64,000 nucleotides of DNA, taken from assembly GCA_040510375.1 (NCBI GenBank), contig JBEVJC010000025.1:1-64000 (forward strand), given 5' to 3'. The notes under the pieces were generated by a model that saw nothing but the letters and a program-made list of their open reading frames with translations, had not been told where the DNA came from and searched no databases. Source of the DNA: JBEVJC01 sp040510375. GTDB taxonomy: Bacteria; Bacteroidota; Bacteroidia; Chitinophagales; Chitinophagaceae. A program made the translations under genes and the position numbers. Positions within the stretch are counted from its first letter, which is position 1. Every line of letters begins with the position of its first letter. Below are positions 19,801 through 30,500 of this stretch, in pieces.

Positions 19801-22800
19801 AATTACACCTTCAATGATATTGGGAAGGAATTATTTTTCTTTATTTCCACTGCTGAGTACGATGATATAGATAAGGCAAATACGGATCTGCTGATAACTT
19901 TATTCAGACTCACCAACCGGAACGTTTTTGATAAACACCAGGAGGGTGAAAATCTCTGGCGAATTACCATTTCCGGTGAAGGACGGATTATCGCCAATAA
20001 TACTATTGAGTTTGAAACGGGACAGGCTGCCGAGGAGGGCATCAGGTCCATTATGGAATATGTGCAGAACAGCCTGTATCGATTTGGATCAAGGGCTGAA
20101 GCTATCAACTGGAAAACCCGGTTTCCGGTCAATCCGACTGACGAAGGTGAAATGATTTTTGAAAGCGTGAAGGAGTATGATAGTTATGATGCAGCCGGAA
20201 AAGCAGCAGCAGGACTTTTCGATGAGAAGATAAAACATGTGATTACAACCGGAAATGAAAAGACGCTTGAATTGAAAGATGCCAGCCATCCCCGTACACC
20301 ATTATTAATATCAACCGTTGCAGAATTGCCGTCGGACGAATCACTTGCCCTGGTAAATGATTTTCTGGCCCTTAAAAAATCGGTTATTGCTGTGCGGAAG
20401 AACGGCTCAGCTGAGGAAATGGAAGCCATGATCGTGAAGGATGATTCCGCAAAGGGAGGCCGGTTCGCTTACCAGCTGGTGGATAAAAACAGGTATGAAG
20501 CGTGGTACCCTTTAGATGGCGACTATTCAGAAAGAACCAACCGAGAAACAAAGATCAGGGAACTGTATAAAATCCTTCGTCAGGACCCGCACCACCTTGA
20601 GATCTGTTATGGTGGTGATAATATTAATGAACGAAAAGATGCTACTGGTGGACATTGGTATCATTTTATTATCAGGTCGCATAATAGTGGCTCTCCCGAC
20701 CTGGTGCTTTTTGAAAGTGTGACGGGTTATCCCACACCAGAAGCGGCTCAGGATGCATTTAATAGCCAGTTTGTCAAAATCCTTGAACTGGCATCTGATA
20801 TATCCAGTTACGGTGCCAGGATCAGTTTTACCGAAAAATTTATTTACGGAGATCCAACCGGCACGCCAACTGAACTGGTCTTTATTCCCGATGAAACAAT
20901 GAAACTTCTTGGGTACAATAACGACTATGCCGCCCGCCAGCTTTCAATGATCAGCGGTGGTTTTCCAATAAAAAAGGTCAGCCGGAAGTCGGCGATTTTC
21001 AAAAAATATTTTGTCTGTAACGAAGGGGACGAAGAAAAACCTTCCCCTGATAATTGCGATTGTTGTTCGGGTGATAAGGAAGAGGATGTTTATTTTTTCC
21101 GTTTCAGTCACGATGCCGGTAAGAGCGACTACTGGATCAGCGACCAGTTTTATCTATCCTTCAACGATGCACTATATCATTTCAGGCATTTCCTTCAGTT
21201 GTTGAAGTTTAAAGGAAACTATCATATAACACAGGACGATTGTGACTGTAGCTGGCGATTGTATATCCGGGAGATTATGGCTATCAGCAGCGAGCGGTTT
21301 TCAACGGCTGCTGAGGCATGGGGTAAGGAAGGGGTTGGGAAATTTATCTGTGCATCGCAGACGGAAGGCGGCTTTCAGACTTTTCGCCGCACCGATGATT
21401 GCTGTCACAGTTTCCTGGTAGCCTGTGGTAATACCGGACTCCGGCATCCCTGCACCTATGATTCCGTAGCCAGTCGTGATCGCGCCATGATGCGGCTTTT
21501 GAATGAGGCCAAAGAACTGTCTGTTAAAATAGAGAATGGTGAGAATCCGCTGTTTCCGCCGGTGTTTAGTAAGTCCATCAATGGAATCGAAAAGTTCTTT
21601 ATCCGCATCCGGTTCGACGATTCCTGCAAGGATGATCTTCCACTTTATCCCCCGTCCGGTTGTGAAGAAAGCATAGACGAAGTGGATTGCCTCGATTGTT
21701 GTTGCATTGGCTGGATCAGTGAATGTTGCTTTGACAGCCACGAAGAAGCCCTGCGGTTTTTTGTAAAGGAAGTCCGTTGCCTTACTGAGCCTGGAAATTA
21801 TTATGGTGTATATGACGGAGCCTGTGGGTTATATGGGATTAAATTTTATTGCACCTGCGATGAAAGAAGGGAAAGCCATTGCTGTAATGAGGTTGTAGCA
21901 TTTAATCCGCAGTGTTATATAAGTCCGGCTAAAGTCATAGATGCAGTTAATCGATCCAGGAAACTGATCAACGCAGAAGGTTTGCACCTGGTGGAACATA
22001 TATTGCTAAGGCCTCACTGTATCGAAGGTGATTGTAATTGTATCATCGAACCCTGTGACGGGGAAACCTCCTGCCGGTTCAGCTGGCCGGTTCTGTCTGA
22101 CGATCCCTGTGATAAAAACAAAGAATATTGTTTTGTTCCTGGCGCAGATCCCTATTCCTTTATTGCTACAGTTGTATTACCTGCATGGCCTGAGCGGTTC
22201 CGGCAACCGGAAAACAGGTTGAGGATGGAACAGCGGCTCCATGGCGAGTTACCTGCGCATATAATGTTACGTGTGTTATGGGTAGCACCACGGGAGTTTT
22301 GTTTTTTCGAAAAAATATTTTTCGACTGGAGAAGGTGGCTGGCAGGAAAACAGGTTTGCGGCGATTATGAACCAGCCTGCACACTGATCGATTTCCTTTT
22401 CCGGCATTCGTTCGACTGTTTCGAATGTGATGACTGTATACCGTGTAAGGAAGATCCCCAGGGTAGTGATCCCTGTGGGAAACGCGGGACGATTGTTGAA
22501 CAAAACCCGTACGACTATGTAAATGCCATCAATGACCTTTATTGCTGGAATCCGATTTGCCGCGACGAACAGCAGTTCAACAATACGTTGGCAGGGTTGG
22601 CCATCCATACTCCTGAAGCAGGTATGATTCCTGAAGCGGAGGATGCGTTGGATGAACTGGAAGCAGAACGGAAACTGGATGAACGGTTTTCCGGGTATTT
22701 TGAAAAGATTAAGGCGATTGCCATTGAGTCTAAAAACATGGTTGCTGCAGAGGCACTGGCATTTACCCGCGACATTAATCCATCGTTTGAAAGTTTCAAT

Positions 22801-23085
22801 GGCCTTATTGCGGAAGTAATAACCAATAAATCCAACAAGGAGAGTCAACGGAAGTTGAACATGGACGAGCGGAAAGCACTTGTAGAAACGCTGCTTTGGT
22901 TATACCTGGATATTGCCGTTTTAAAGGGGCAAGTCGAGTCACAAAAAGGCGACCTGAAGGTATTGCTCCGCACGCTTGAGGAAAAACAATTACTGCCGGA
23001 GTATAATACATGGAAGGGCGCGGGGGTATTGAACGTAACCGATAAAAATGATATACAGGAGGTGAAAAAATTATTTAAAAAGTAG
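16900..23085 (+). CDS. Giant second baseplate protein (Afp12/Pvc12-like) with Cys-rich insertions
   Basis: A 2061-aa protein. The N-terminus carries I-W-T-D-H-N-T-H-D-P-G-I-T-I-L-E near residues 42-57, a strong signature of eCIS baseplate proteins of the Pvc12 type. About residues 885-950 form a low-complexity acidic stretch with repeated D-K-D/T-D-K-x units. The second half has repeated Cys groups (near 1385, 1597-1615, 1650-1665, 1840-1860, including C-L-D-C-C-C and C-F-E-C-D-D-C), echoing the two Cys-rich genes at 6028-8022. The C-terminal ~150 residues are helical. It is much longer than Afp12. Its ends are tightly packed: 26 bases before it, one base after it. Confidence 0.88.
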   Translation: MAEIVTDDKVISKQNQGFPEWLDFDRLRAEGIEYLGELAGNIWTDHNTHDPGITILEMLCYALLDLGYRTSVPDKDLFTPDPDAGEDDNFFTPSQILGCNPVTIPDYRRLLIDIPGIKNAWLEVAEDLTPRSICSQRQVLFNNAGCKEFLNGLYHVYIDLRNGNASDEEKETITTAVKKMLMAHRNLCEDFYDITIMAKQRIGICTELEIDPLADPDLVMGRVIKAIDTFFSPTPKFYRLSELLKDKGRSIEEAFAGRPVDLTSSHGFVDTEEFEQIVLRKEIHLSDLYNIIFNVDGVTAIRSLRLQNCDKNSCNDQVINDWVFSLFKDHVAELSLECSGITLWRNGAPQVLNLSGYTKLLDKNDGNGQTLLGDNPGNKDLAIPVGTYLPELSTYYPLENDFPRVYGVAEGSLPSTVSDTRKAQSLQLRGYLLFFDQLLAGYLSQLSHIRDLFSFRDNPGNAHTYYVDKLNNWPGLEKLLRYSTTGDDSGTFGSLLSFPLKKTSLEAMISNGILNDCDFEDQLDDFLFCSASERDLAIHQVIQDIESESFEYHLLTTRAGCWFFYMETTASDFVLASRQTVRTEKAAYDELANIRAMAAAWSNYRPYSKDDRFSFTLGSGTTNYWSHLQSLVEDEQTYLSRKNVFLNHLLARFAESFTDFAILSYSSRQEHGHSLTDLQTRQKFLQNYPLLSSQRGKGFDYTVADPGIPNVSGYESKLLAYAGIDDPAGRRLCNFEVIAYEELSVVALNYGKETIFKSSLPFDNRTEAKLALVEMLTAMEDEKNYHLSPTAMDGLKNIVLETPSGNCVSGRRYSSDQDAEKAISEFRRFAATQPAVENVFVSRYAHWLEVKRINDNRIWRKVEPVIDNKEDLDLSKDMLDGFRVDGVWAADPDKDLTVPDPATDKDLLVEANPVSDKDVPGLDETPNTDKGLPLLVADPGDLTSLIDMSLYETDFNRVDLRDGTFIYNYTFNDIGKELFFFISTAEYDDIDKANTDLLITLFRLTNRNVFDKHQEGENLWRITISGEGRIIANNTIEFETGQAAEEGIRSIMEYVQNSLYRFGSRAEAINWKTRFPVNPTDEGEMIFESVKEYDSYDAAGKAAAGLFDEKIKHVITTGNEKTLELKDASHPRTPLLISTVAELPSDESLALVNDFLALKKSVIAVRKNGSAEEMEAMIVKDDSAKGGRFAYQLVDKNRYEAWYPLDGDYSERTNRETKIRELYKILRQDPHHLEICYGGDNINERKDATGGHWYHFIIRSHNSGSPDLVLFESVTGYPTPEAAQDAFNSQFVKILELASDISSYGARISFTEKFIYGDPTGTPTELVFIPDETMKLLGYNNDYAARQLSMISGGFPIKKVSRKSAIFKKYFVCNEGDEEKPSPDNCDCCSGDKEEDVYFFRFSHDAGKSDYWISDQFYLSFNDALYHFRHFLQLLKFKGNYHITQDDCDCSWRLYIREIMAISSERFSTAAEAWGKEGVGKFICASQTEGGFQTFRRTDDCCHSFLVACGNTGLRHPCTYDSVASRDRAMMRLLNEAKELSVKIENGENPLFPPVFSKSINGIEKFFIRIRFDDSCKDDLPLYPPSGCEESIDEVDCLDCCCIGWISECCFDSHEEALRFFVKEVRCLTEPGNYYGVYDGACGLYGIKFYCTCDERRESHCCNEVVAFNPQCYISPAKVIDAVNRSRKLINAEGLHLVEHILLRPHCIEGDCNCIIEPCDGETSCRFSWPVLSDDPCDKNKEYCFVPGADPYSFIATVVLPAWPERFRQPENRLRMEQRLHGELPAHIMLRVLWVAPREFCFFEKIFFDWRRWLAGKQVCGDYEPACTLIDFLFRHSFDCFECDDCIPCKEDPQGSDPCGKRGTIVEQNPYDYVNAINDLYCWNPICRDEQQFNNTLAGLAIHTPEAGMIPEAEDALDELEAERKLDERFSGYFEKIKAIAIESKNMVAAEALAFTRDINPSFESFNGLIAEVITNKSNKESQRKLNMDERKALVETLLWLYLDIAVLKGQVESQKGDLKVLLRTLEEKQLLPEYNTWKGAGVLNVTDKNDIQEVKKLFKK

Positions 23086-23086
23086 T

Positions 23087-24502
23087 ATGCGGCATATTAT
23101 AAAAACACAGGTTATCGATCTGGTCACCGACAGTCAGCCTGACTCATTTGCCCTGCAACACCGCATGAGTGCTGTATTCTATCAATATCTGCTGCCTGTG
23201 CTGGAACGCGCATTTGATGAATTGTCGCCCGGAGATGAAGTATTACAGTTCGGCCGGCTGGAATTGGAACTCGGATTTATAGATCCCGAAGTTTTTTATA
23301 AAAATGAGTTTTCGCCACAGGTCATGGACCAATTATATAAACAAATAAAGGAAAAGATACAGTCGGCCCAGTTAAAACAAAAATCCATTCCCATAAGAAT
23401 GGGTATTGTCCGGCAATGGCTATACTATATGCAACACGGATTCCTGCCCTGGAATAGCGGTACAATCAACGATGGCTGGTATGCCCGCGTACTGGAAGGC
23501 CTTGCTTCGGAATTTTCTTCCATCCAATTGTTGAGGTCGCTGATAAGTAACAATGATACAGCGTTGACACGGATCGTCAGGAACCATGATGTTGTTTTCC
23601 TTTCACACCTGGCCGAGGCGTTATCGGCCCAGGCATGGAAAGATCTGCCGATGATGATAGAAAGTATAACGCAGGTAATTTATTCGCAGATCCGTACCCG
23701 TGGTGATTCCATGCAACCAGTCCATTTTAAACGTAAACTATGGAAGGCAATCCTGGTGCAATGTATCAACCAGCCTGTTGTTACACCCGAAGAGATAGTT
23801 ACCGGTGTAGTGGTTTCGATATTAAATAAATCGGAAGTAAATCTGCTGATCAGTCAATGTGCTTTCAATAAACAACTTCGGTTAATGGAGCCATTGCTTC
23901 AGTTAAGGTCGAAGGATATAGAGGATAATCCTTCCCCGGAAAAATCAGTCGCATCCCGGAAAACAAATGATCCGGTTAACCGGAAAATAAATATACCTGA
24001 TGAAGGAGTGTTTGTCGCCAATGCGGGCATGGTCCTTATCCATCCGTTTATAGAATTTTTATTCGGTACGCTGGGCTTATTGGACAATGGACAGTTTGCA
24101 GATGAGTTAAGCCGGCAGAAGGCAATGGCGTTATTGCAATACATGGTAACAGGTGTGGAGAGCTCAGGTGAATATGATTGGGTAGTGGCAAAGATCCTTT
24201 GCGGGGTGCCGCTGGAGGATCCCGTTGAGCCGGGGATTGTATTTAGTTCCATAGAAAGGCAGGAAGTGGATGAACTCCTGGCGGAAGTGATTGGCCGCTG
24301 GGCAATTTTGAAAAGCACATCAGTGGAAACATTACGGGAAACATTTTTACAAAGACCCGGCAAACTGATCATGGAAAAAAACGACCAGCTGCGGCTGCAG
24401 GTAGAAAGGCAACCCCTGGATCTGCTGCTGGAGCATTTACCGTGGAGTTGTTCAATCATTCGATTTGGCTGGATGCCGCAGGTGTTAAAGGTGGACTGGT
24501 AA
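23087..24502 (+). CDS. Contractile injection system tape-measure-family protein (CIS_TMP)
   Basis: A 471-aa protein of the family annotated as contractile injection system tape measure (Afp14/Pvc14 position). Visible family features are the opening H-I-I-K-T-Q-V-I-D-L, the segment N-A-G-M-V-L-I-H-P-F-I near residues 312-322, and Q-K-A-M-A-L-L-Q-Y-M-V-T-G near 345-356. The ATG at 23087 lies one base after the preceding stop. It has no long uninterrupted helix of the kind a classic phage tape measure shows, so tube-length control is taken from the family name and not seen here. Confidence 0.85.
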   Translation: MRHIIKTQVIDLVTDSQPDSFALQHRMSAVFYQYLLPVLERAFDELSPGDEVLQFGRLELELGFIDPEVFYKNEFSPQVMDQLYKQIKEKIQSAQLKQKSIPIRMGIVRQWLYYMQHGFLPWNSGTINDGWYARVLEGLASEFSSIQLLRSLISNNDTALTRIVRNHDVVFLSHLAEALSAQAWKDLPMMIESITQVIYSQIRTRGDSMQPVHFKRKLWKAILVQCINQPVVTPEEIVTGVVVSILNKSEVNLLISQCAFNKQLRLMEPLLQLRSKDIEDNPSPEKSVASRKTNDPVNRKINIPDEGVFVANAGMVLIHPFIEFLFGTLGLLDNGQFADELSRQKAMALLQYMVTGVESSGEYDWVVAKILCGVPLEDPVEPGIVFSSIERQEVDELLAEVIGRWAILKSTSVETLRETFLQRPGKLIMEKNDQLRLQVERQPLDLLLEHLPWSCSIIRFGWMPQVLKVDW

Positions 24503-24512
24503 TAAAAATAAT

Positions 24513-27500
24513 TTGAAGAATGCCGTTACAGCAAAACCAACTGCGCCCGTTCGGGAGCAGGTACCTTACTTTTCGCAGGAAAGTGAGAACGATAATTCTG
24601 TGGCAGCTATTCAGCCGAAATTAACAATAGGGGAGACGGATGATCCTTATGAAAAGGAAGCCGACCAGGTGGCGGACCAGGTGTTGAAGTCGCGCGGCAA
24701 TGAAGGCAGCAAAAATCCATCTTCCCAAAAAAATGGCCAGTCAACTTTCCCTTCTATTCATCGTAAGCCCATTTTTGACAGCGAGAAAGAACAGGAAGAA
24801 ATACCAGCACTTAACAGAAAGCCGGGAGACAGTAGTGGAAATGCACCTTCAGTTCAGCCCGATCTGGGTTCGCAATTGACAGCCCGCAAGGGAAAAGGAA
24901 GCCCGCTTCCGACTCAGGAACAATCAGCCATGGGTGATGCTTTCGGGCATGATTTCAAAGATGTCCGGATCCATACCGGCGCAGAGGCTACGGGTTTGAG
25001 TAAGGGTCTGAATGCGCAGGCCTTCACACACGGTTCCGATATTTATTTCAATGAAGGAAAATTTGATCCAGGCAGCGACCAGGGTCGTCATCTGCTTGCC
25101 CATGAACTTACCCATACCATCCAGCAAAAAGGCGAAAAGCCTTCATTGAACAGAAAGCCTGATGTTCAAAAAGGGGATGAGGTGAAAAAGCTCCACATAA
25201 AGGACATGGATGACGCTGCACTGAAAGGATTGGGCGAAACCAAGGAGGGGAAGATTTCGAAAATAAATGGAAAGGTGACGTTTCATTTTAATGATTTTCC
25301 GACAAAACAATATGTTGGCCCCTTCGTTTCCAAAGACTCTGCGGGAAATGAAACACTGGCCGCACCACCATTCAAAAAACCGGATACGGAACGTAAGACC
25401 AAACAGGCAGGTGTATGGAGAAAGGAAGCACTTACAAAGGTCACTGCCATCCTTCAGGCGATGGTCGACAAACAACAGATCAAAGGGCCCGAGTACCAGC
25501 TTTCATTGATCAATAGTCCGGAAGTTGGTGTAAGGGGTACGGTTGACCAGATTGCGAAAGAAGTGGTAGTACCATTCTGGGGACTCGATGGTAAACCTAT
25601 CGCCTTCCAGATTGAACATAAGGTTGACTGGCAGATAGCCGGTGGTAATCACGATGTGGATGTGATCAGTAATCTTATACTACTCGATGCAAAGAGTAAT
25701 ATCGATGTGGGACAGGCCATCCTGGCCCGAATGAAACAGGCATATGAAAAAATTGCCAGCTACTATTCCAAAACAAAGAATGTGGAAGGTATCCTGGAAA
25801 GTTTCAGTGAAGGAACCGGATCGTATGATATATTCTGCGAAAACCTGGTGGGTGTTTCAGAGAGTGTGCCCGGCAGTCTGTTGTCGATCTCCAACTTTGA
25901 ACTGACTTCGGGTCAGACCCCATTCAGTGATAAGCTGATCAAAATAACGGACGGAGATATTCCTGAAGGGAAGTTTATACTAAAGACCTCACAGAAAGGA
26001 GGCGGTTTCCTGGTTGCAAAAGATCTTGATAATAGTGTGATGAGTATAAAGTTCGAGGGTGATGAACTTAAATCGATAACCCTCAAGAATGTGGTGAAGG
26101 ATGAAGCGGGTGTATTGGATAAGGATAACCCCGACAAAAACATGAGTTTTCAAAAAGAGAGTAAGGGCCGGTACAAGGTTAAAACGGAGGGATATGCGGG
26201 ATTGATGAAAAGTGTTTTTAAAGGGGTGAAAGCCCTGAGTCCGATCGAATGGTCGGAGGTTGAATTTTCCCCGCATTCCGGCTTTACAGCATCAGGGGTG
26301 ATCAAGCCCACTCCGAAAATGCTGGAGGGCGCATCCATAACAATTGAATTGACCAGCGGTGAGTTTGTCATAAAGGGAAACGTTACGGTTGATCTGCTGA
26401 AAAAGGAAGGGAGATTTCCCAAACCCTTCAGCATTGATTATTGCTCGCTGAGTTTTTCCGCGAGTTCTTCCAGTAAATTTTCGGTAAGCGGCGATGTTGG
26501 TTTCAGTTTGAAAAATGTTGGTAAGGGAAATGTGGGTGCGTTTGTGAGATCCGATGCTTTCGGTATGGAAGGTAAGTTCACCTTTGAAGAAAGTAAGAAG
26601 TTTAAAAAAGCGGAGATTTCTTTTACCTATACGAAGGAAAAAGACGATGGCAAGTGGGAGATCAAAGGTGATATTGTTTTTGGGAAGGAGTTGATCAAGG
26701 CGGTGGAGACAGGGAATGTAGCGATCAGTTATGATGGAACAACAATCAGTGGGAAAGGAAGTGCTGACCTCACCATTCCCAAATTCAAAAAGCTGGAGTT
26801 AAGTGCATCATTCCAGGATTCCGGGAATTTTGAATTCAAGGCAAAGGCGGATATCAAGGACCTGCCCGGTGTTAAAGATGTAAGTGCAACGGTTATCGTT
26901 ACCAGGAAGGGCGGTGCTTATGCGCTTGATATAACGGGTACGGCAACACCGGTTTTTGATAAGGTGCCGGGGCTTACGATCAAACCCCTTACCATAAGTT
27001 ATGCAAACGAGTTATTTAAAATCGGTGGCGGACTGGGTTATAAAAAAGGAATGATTGAAGGCGAACTTGACCTGGGTGTTACCAATGGTGTGGTGGGTGC
27101 GGATGGTAAGGTGAGTGGCGCCGGAGGGGACGGGTCGGACCTAAAGATTTATGGCACCGGTACTGCTAAAATCAGTTTTCTGAAAGGAATGGATGCCTCT
27201 ATCTCTGCGGCATTGGACACCGCCGGTGAATTGTGGATCTGGGGTGAGTTGAATGTGAAGGCAACACCCTTCGAAAAGGTAACAAAGAATTTTAATATTT
27301 TCAGTTTCGCTCAAACGGTCCCATTGGTAGGGGTTCCGTTTGCAGCAGTTATACTACGATTGGGCGGCGAAGCTAATCTGGTATTTGACTGGCAACCGCT
27401 TACGATTAATATAGTCACCACACTTGCCAGGACAAAACTGGAAGATCTTAAGAAAGGTGCACTTGGGGGCGGTATCAGCCTTTCGCTTACATCCACAGCG

Positions 27501-30500
27501 AATGCCAAAATAGAATTAAGCGTAACTATCGGTATTGGTGTGGAGGTTGCCATTGTGGTAGCCAGCCTGAATGGTAAGGGCACTCTTGGGTTTGGTATAA
27601 CGGTTCCTCTTGAAGCAAAAACAAGTGGAGAATGGGACCTTGTTAAAGGGCTTACGATTAAAAGTGTAGATGCATCCCTTAAAGCAACTCCCGAGGCTTA
27701 TGCAAAGTTAACCGGTCTGATAATGGTGGAACTGAACCTGCTGGTAAGCAGGGTTACGGTGTATACCTATGAACTGGGATCCATCGAAAAGAAATTTGAC
27801 CTGAGTCAGTATGGTCTTGGTGTAACAGTTCCGCTGAAATTCAGTGAAGCCGGTAAACTGGAAGGGATCGACATGAAGAATATAACCCTTGACCCTTCCT
27901 TCGAAAAAGGGAAAGAGGGGGATTTGCTCAGGCAGGTAGGTGATTCAGATTCGAGACCTGTACCCAGCAGGGAAGAAATGGCGAGGGCTACATTAAGGAA
28001 AGAAATCAGGTCGAAACTGGAGGCCAAAAGGAATTCTAAAGCAAGCGTGGATATGTATCAGTATGCAGCTGATCTGCGAGCACAGTTGCAGAATTCCACG
28101 CCTGCGATGAAAAATGATATTAACCAGATCCTTGAACAGGAATTTGCGGAAGTTGAACGTTCGCAGTTTGACGACTTCAGAAGTGAAATAATGATGGCAA
28201 AGGATCCGGTGCCTGTTAAACTTAAACGTGTTGATGAATTTGGGACCAACCATACAACAGTAAACAAAGAGGACCTGAATATTCTGAGGGAGGAAATTAA
28301 ATCACAAGCCCCATCCACTGCAGCGCCATCCTCAGCCCAGCGTAAACAAATGGATCAGGAAGGGGAGATAGAAGAGCCAACCAGTACAGAAGAAAAGAAA
28401 TCAAGGATTGAAAAAGCTGAAGAGGGGCAGGGGCCTGTTGAAAAAGGGCCTGGTATCCCGGCGGTGCCTGCGGCTGGACTGGCCGGACCTTCGATGGTTG
28501 CCGGGGAATCGTTGCCTGTTGAAGAAATAAAAGAAAAAAAAGGAGAGGAAGAGAAAGTCCCGCCGGAGTTAGAACAAACGGAGAATAAGGAAGCCCCCGC
28601 GGTTGTCATACCCGAAGAAAAGAAGGAAGCAGCTGAAGACGAAAAACCTGGAGTCGGAAAAGAAGAAGACTTAAAAGCAAAAGAAGACGAGGCAGAAAAT
28701 AAAAAAGATGCGACGGAAAAAGAGGCTACAGGAAAAGATGAATCAGGAAAAGATTTAACTGAAAAAGAGGTAAAAGAAAAAGATGTTACTGAAGAAGAGG
28801 CAACTGAAAAAGATGTAAAAGAAAAAGATGCGACTGGAAAAAATGTACCTGAAAAAGATGCGGCTGGAAAAGATGAATCGGGAGAAGATGTAGCTGCAAA
28901 GGATGTATCGGAGAAAAAACCAACAGGGAACAATGCAAATGGAAAAGATGCAACTGGAAAGGATGCCCCCGAAAAAAATATAAACGGGAAGGAAGAAATC
29001 AGTGCTGAAAAAACAGAAAAAGAAATACCAGAAAAGAATAAAAAAGAAGGGAAAAAAAACAGACGGAAAAAAAGCAATAAAAAAAGTGGGAAAGGCAGAG
29101 CTGATGATGAAGAAGCGGGGCCATCGATTCCTGGTCAGGAAATGCTTCAACCTGATATAGGTGCCAGGGTGAATAATGAATTCCATCCGATGCCTTCACT
29201 CGCTTCCTTATTGCAAAAGCCAGCACCCGGTGCAGAACCGGCAGAAGTTACCACCACTTCCAACGATCTCGCAGTACAAAGGGCTCCTGATAAAGACGAA
29301 AATTCAAAAGAAAAGCCGGAGGAAATTCGTGCCGAAACCATGGCCGGTATTACACAATCTGGTGCACAGGCGCTGATGGATATCAGCCGTGAAGTAGATA
29401 TGCAGCGATCCGGCGCCATCCAACAGGCAGAGGCAGTCAGGGCCGGTGCTGTAGGAAATGTCCGCAATGCGATCCTCGACACCCGGCAAAAATTCAGCGA
29501 TACGCGTAAGCAGGTTAATAAAACAATCGGTATTGGCCGGACAGTGCTGGGAGTTGATCTCGCCGTAAAAACGGTACTGGTCGTCATAGATGGGGCAATG
29601 ACCAATACCAGGCTGACCGAATTATTCGGTAATCAGAATCAGCATATCGATGATGCAGTAAATGATGGTTTACAAAAGACAGTGTCCATGCGGGACCAAT
29701 ACCAGCAACAGGCGGGTACTACTATTGATGGGCAGGTAATGAGTGCTGTATCCAGGGGTGAGCAAAAAGCCAGTACCTATCCCGATACAGAACGGGGAAG
29801 GGAACAAAAAAGCGCTGCAAAAGGGGTGGCTGATAAAACCTCGCAGGAGATAGCCGCACGCAAACAGGAAGTACTCGATTCGATAAACGAGGTGATCTCC
29901 CCGATACCTGATGAATTTATTAAAAAGGGCGAGGAAGCAAAGGTGGGGATGGACCAGCCACTAAACGACCTGCGTACACAAACCGGGGCCCAGGTAACCC
30001 AGGCACTGGGCCAACTCACTACTATCAACCAGGAAGCGCTGGCACAACTGGATTTGTTGCAAACCTCCGTCGATACGGAACTGTCATTGATGGAGGGCTC
30101 AGCTATATCACAACTGGAAGCCATGATACCGGGGATAGAAGCACAGGTGAATATGGCGCTCACTTCTTCGTTACAGGCCTTTGAGACAACGCGCACAGCT
30201 GTATCAGCCCAGCTAAATCAAAAGATCACCGAGGCGATGGAGTTGCTGAAAGACACACCCAGTCCGGATAAGGCAGGTATGCTGGCTTTCAGGAATGCAA
30301 TGGATCTGTTCTTTTCGGGAACAGCTTCACAAACGGTTTCGATACTTGGCGAAGCCGGTGTACAGATGATGGAGGAAATGTCCCGGATCGATGAACAGGT
30401 ATCCCAGTCGGTTACTATTTTACAGGGCGGGGTTGATAAATCATTATCCCGGTTGCAACAGGCAGTAGCAAATGCGGCCGTAACATTAATCGCGCAGCAT

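Noticed and set aside
28355..29226. Three long overlapping minus-strand ORFs (up to 240 aa) rich in Phe/Ser
   Set aside because: They are the stop-poor complement of the A-rich pentapeptide-repeat and linker region of the toxin gene and show no family resemblance.
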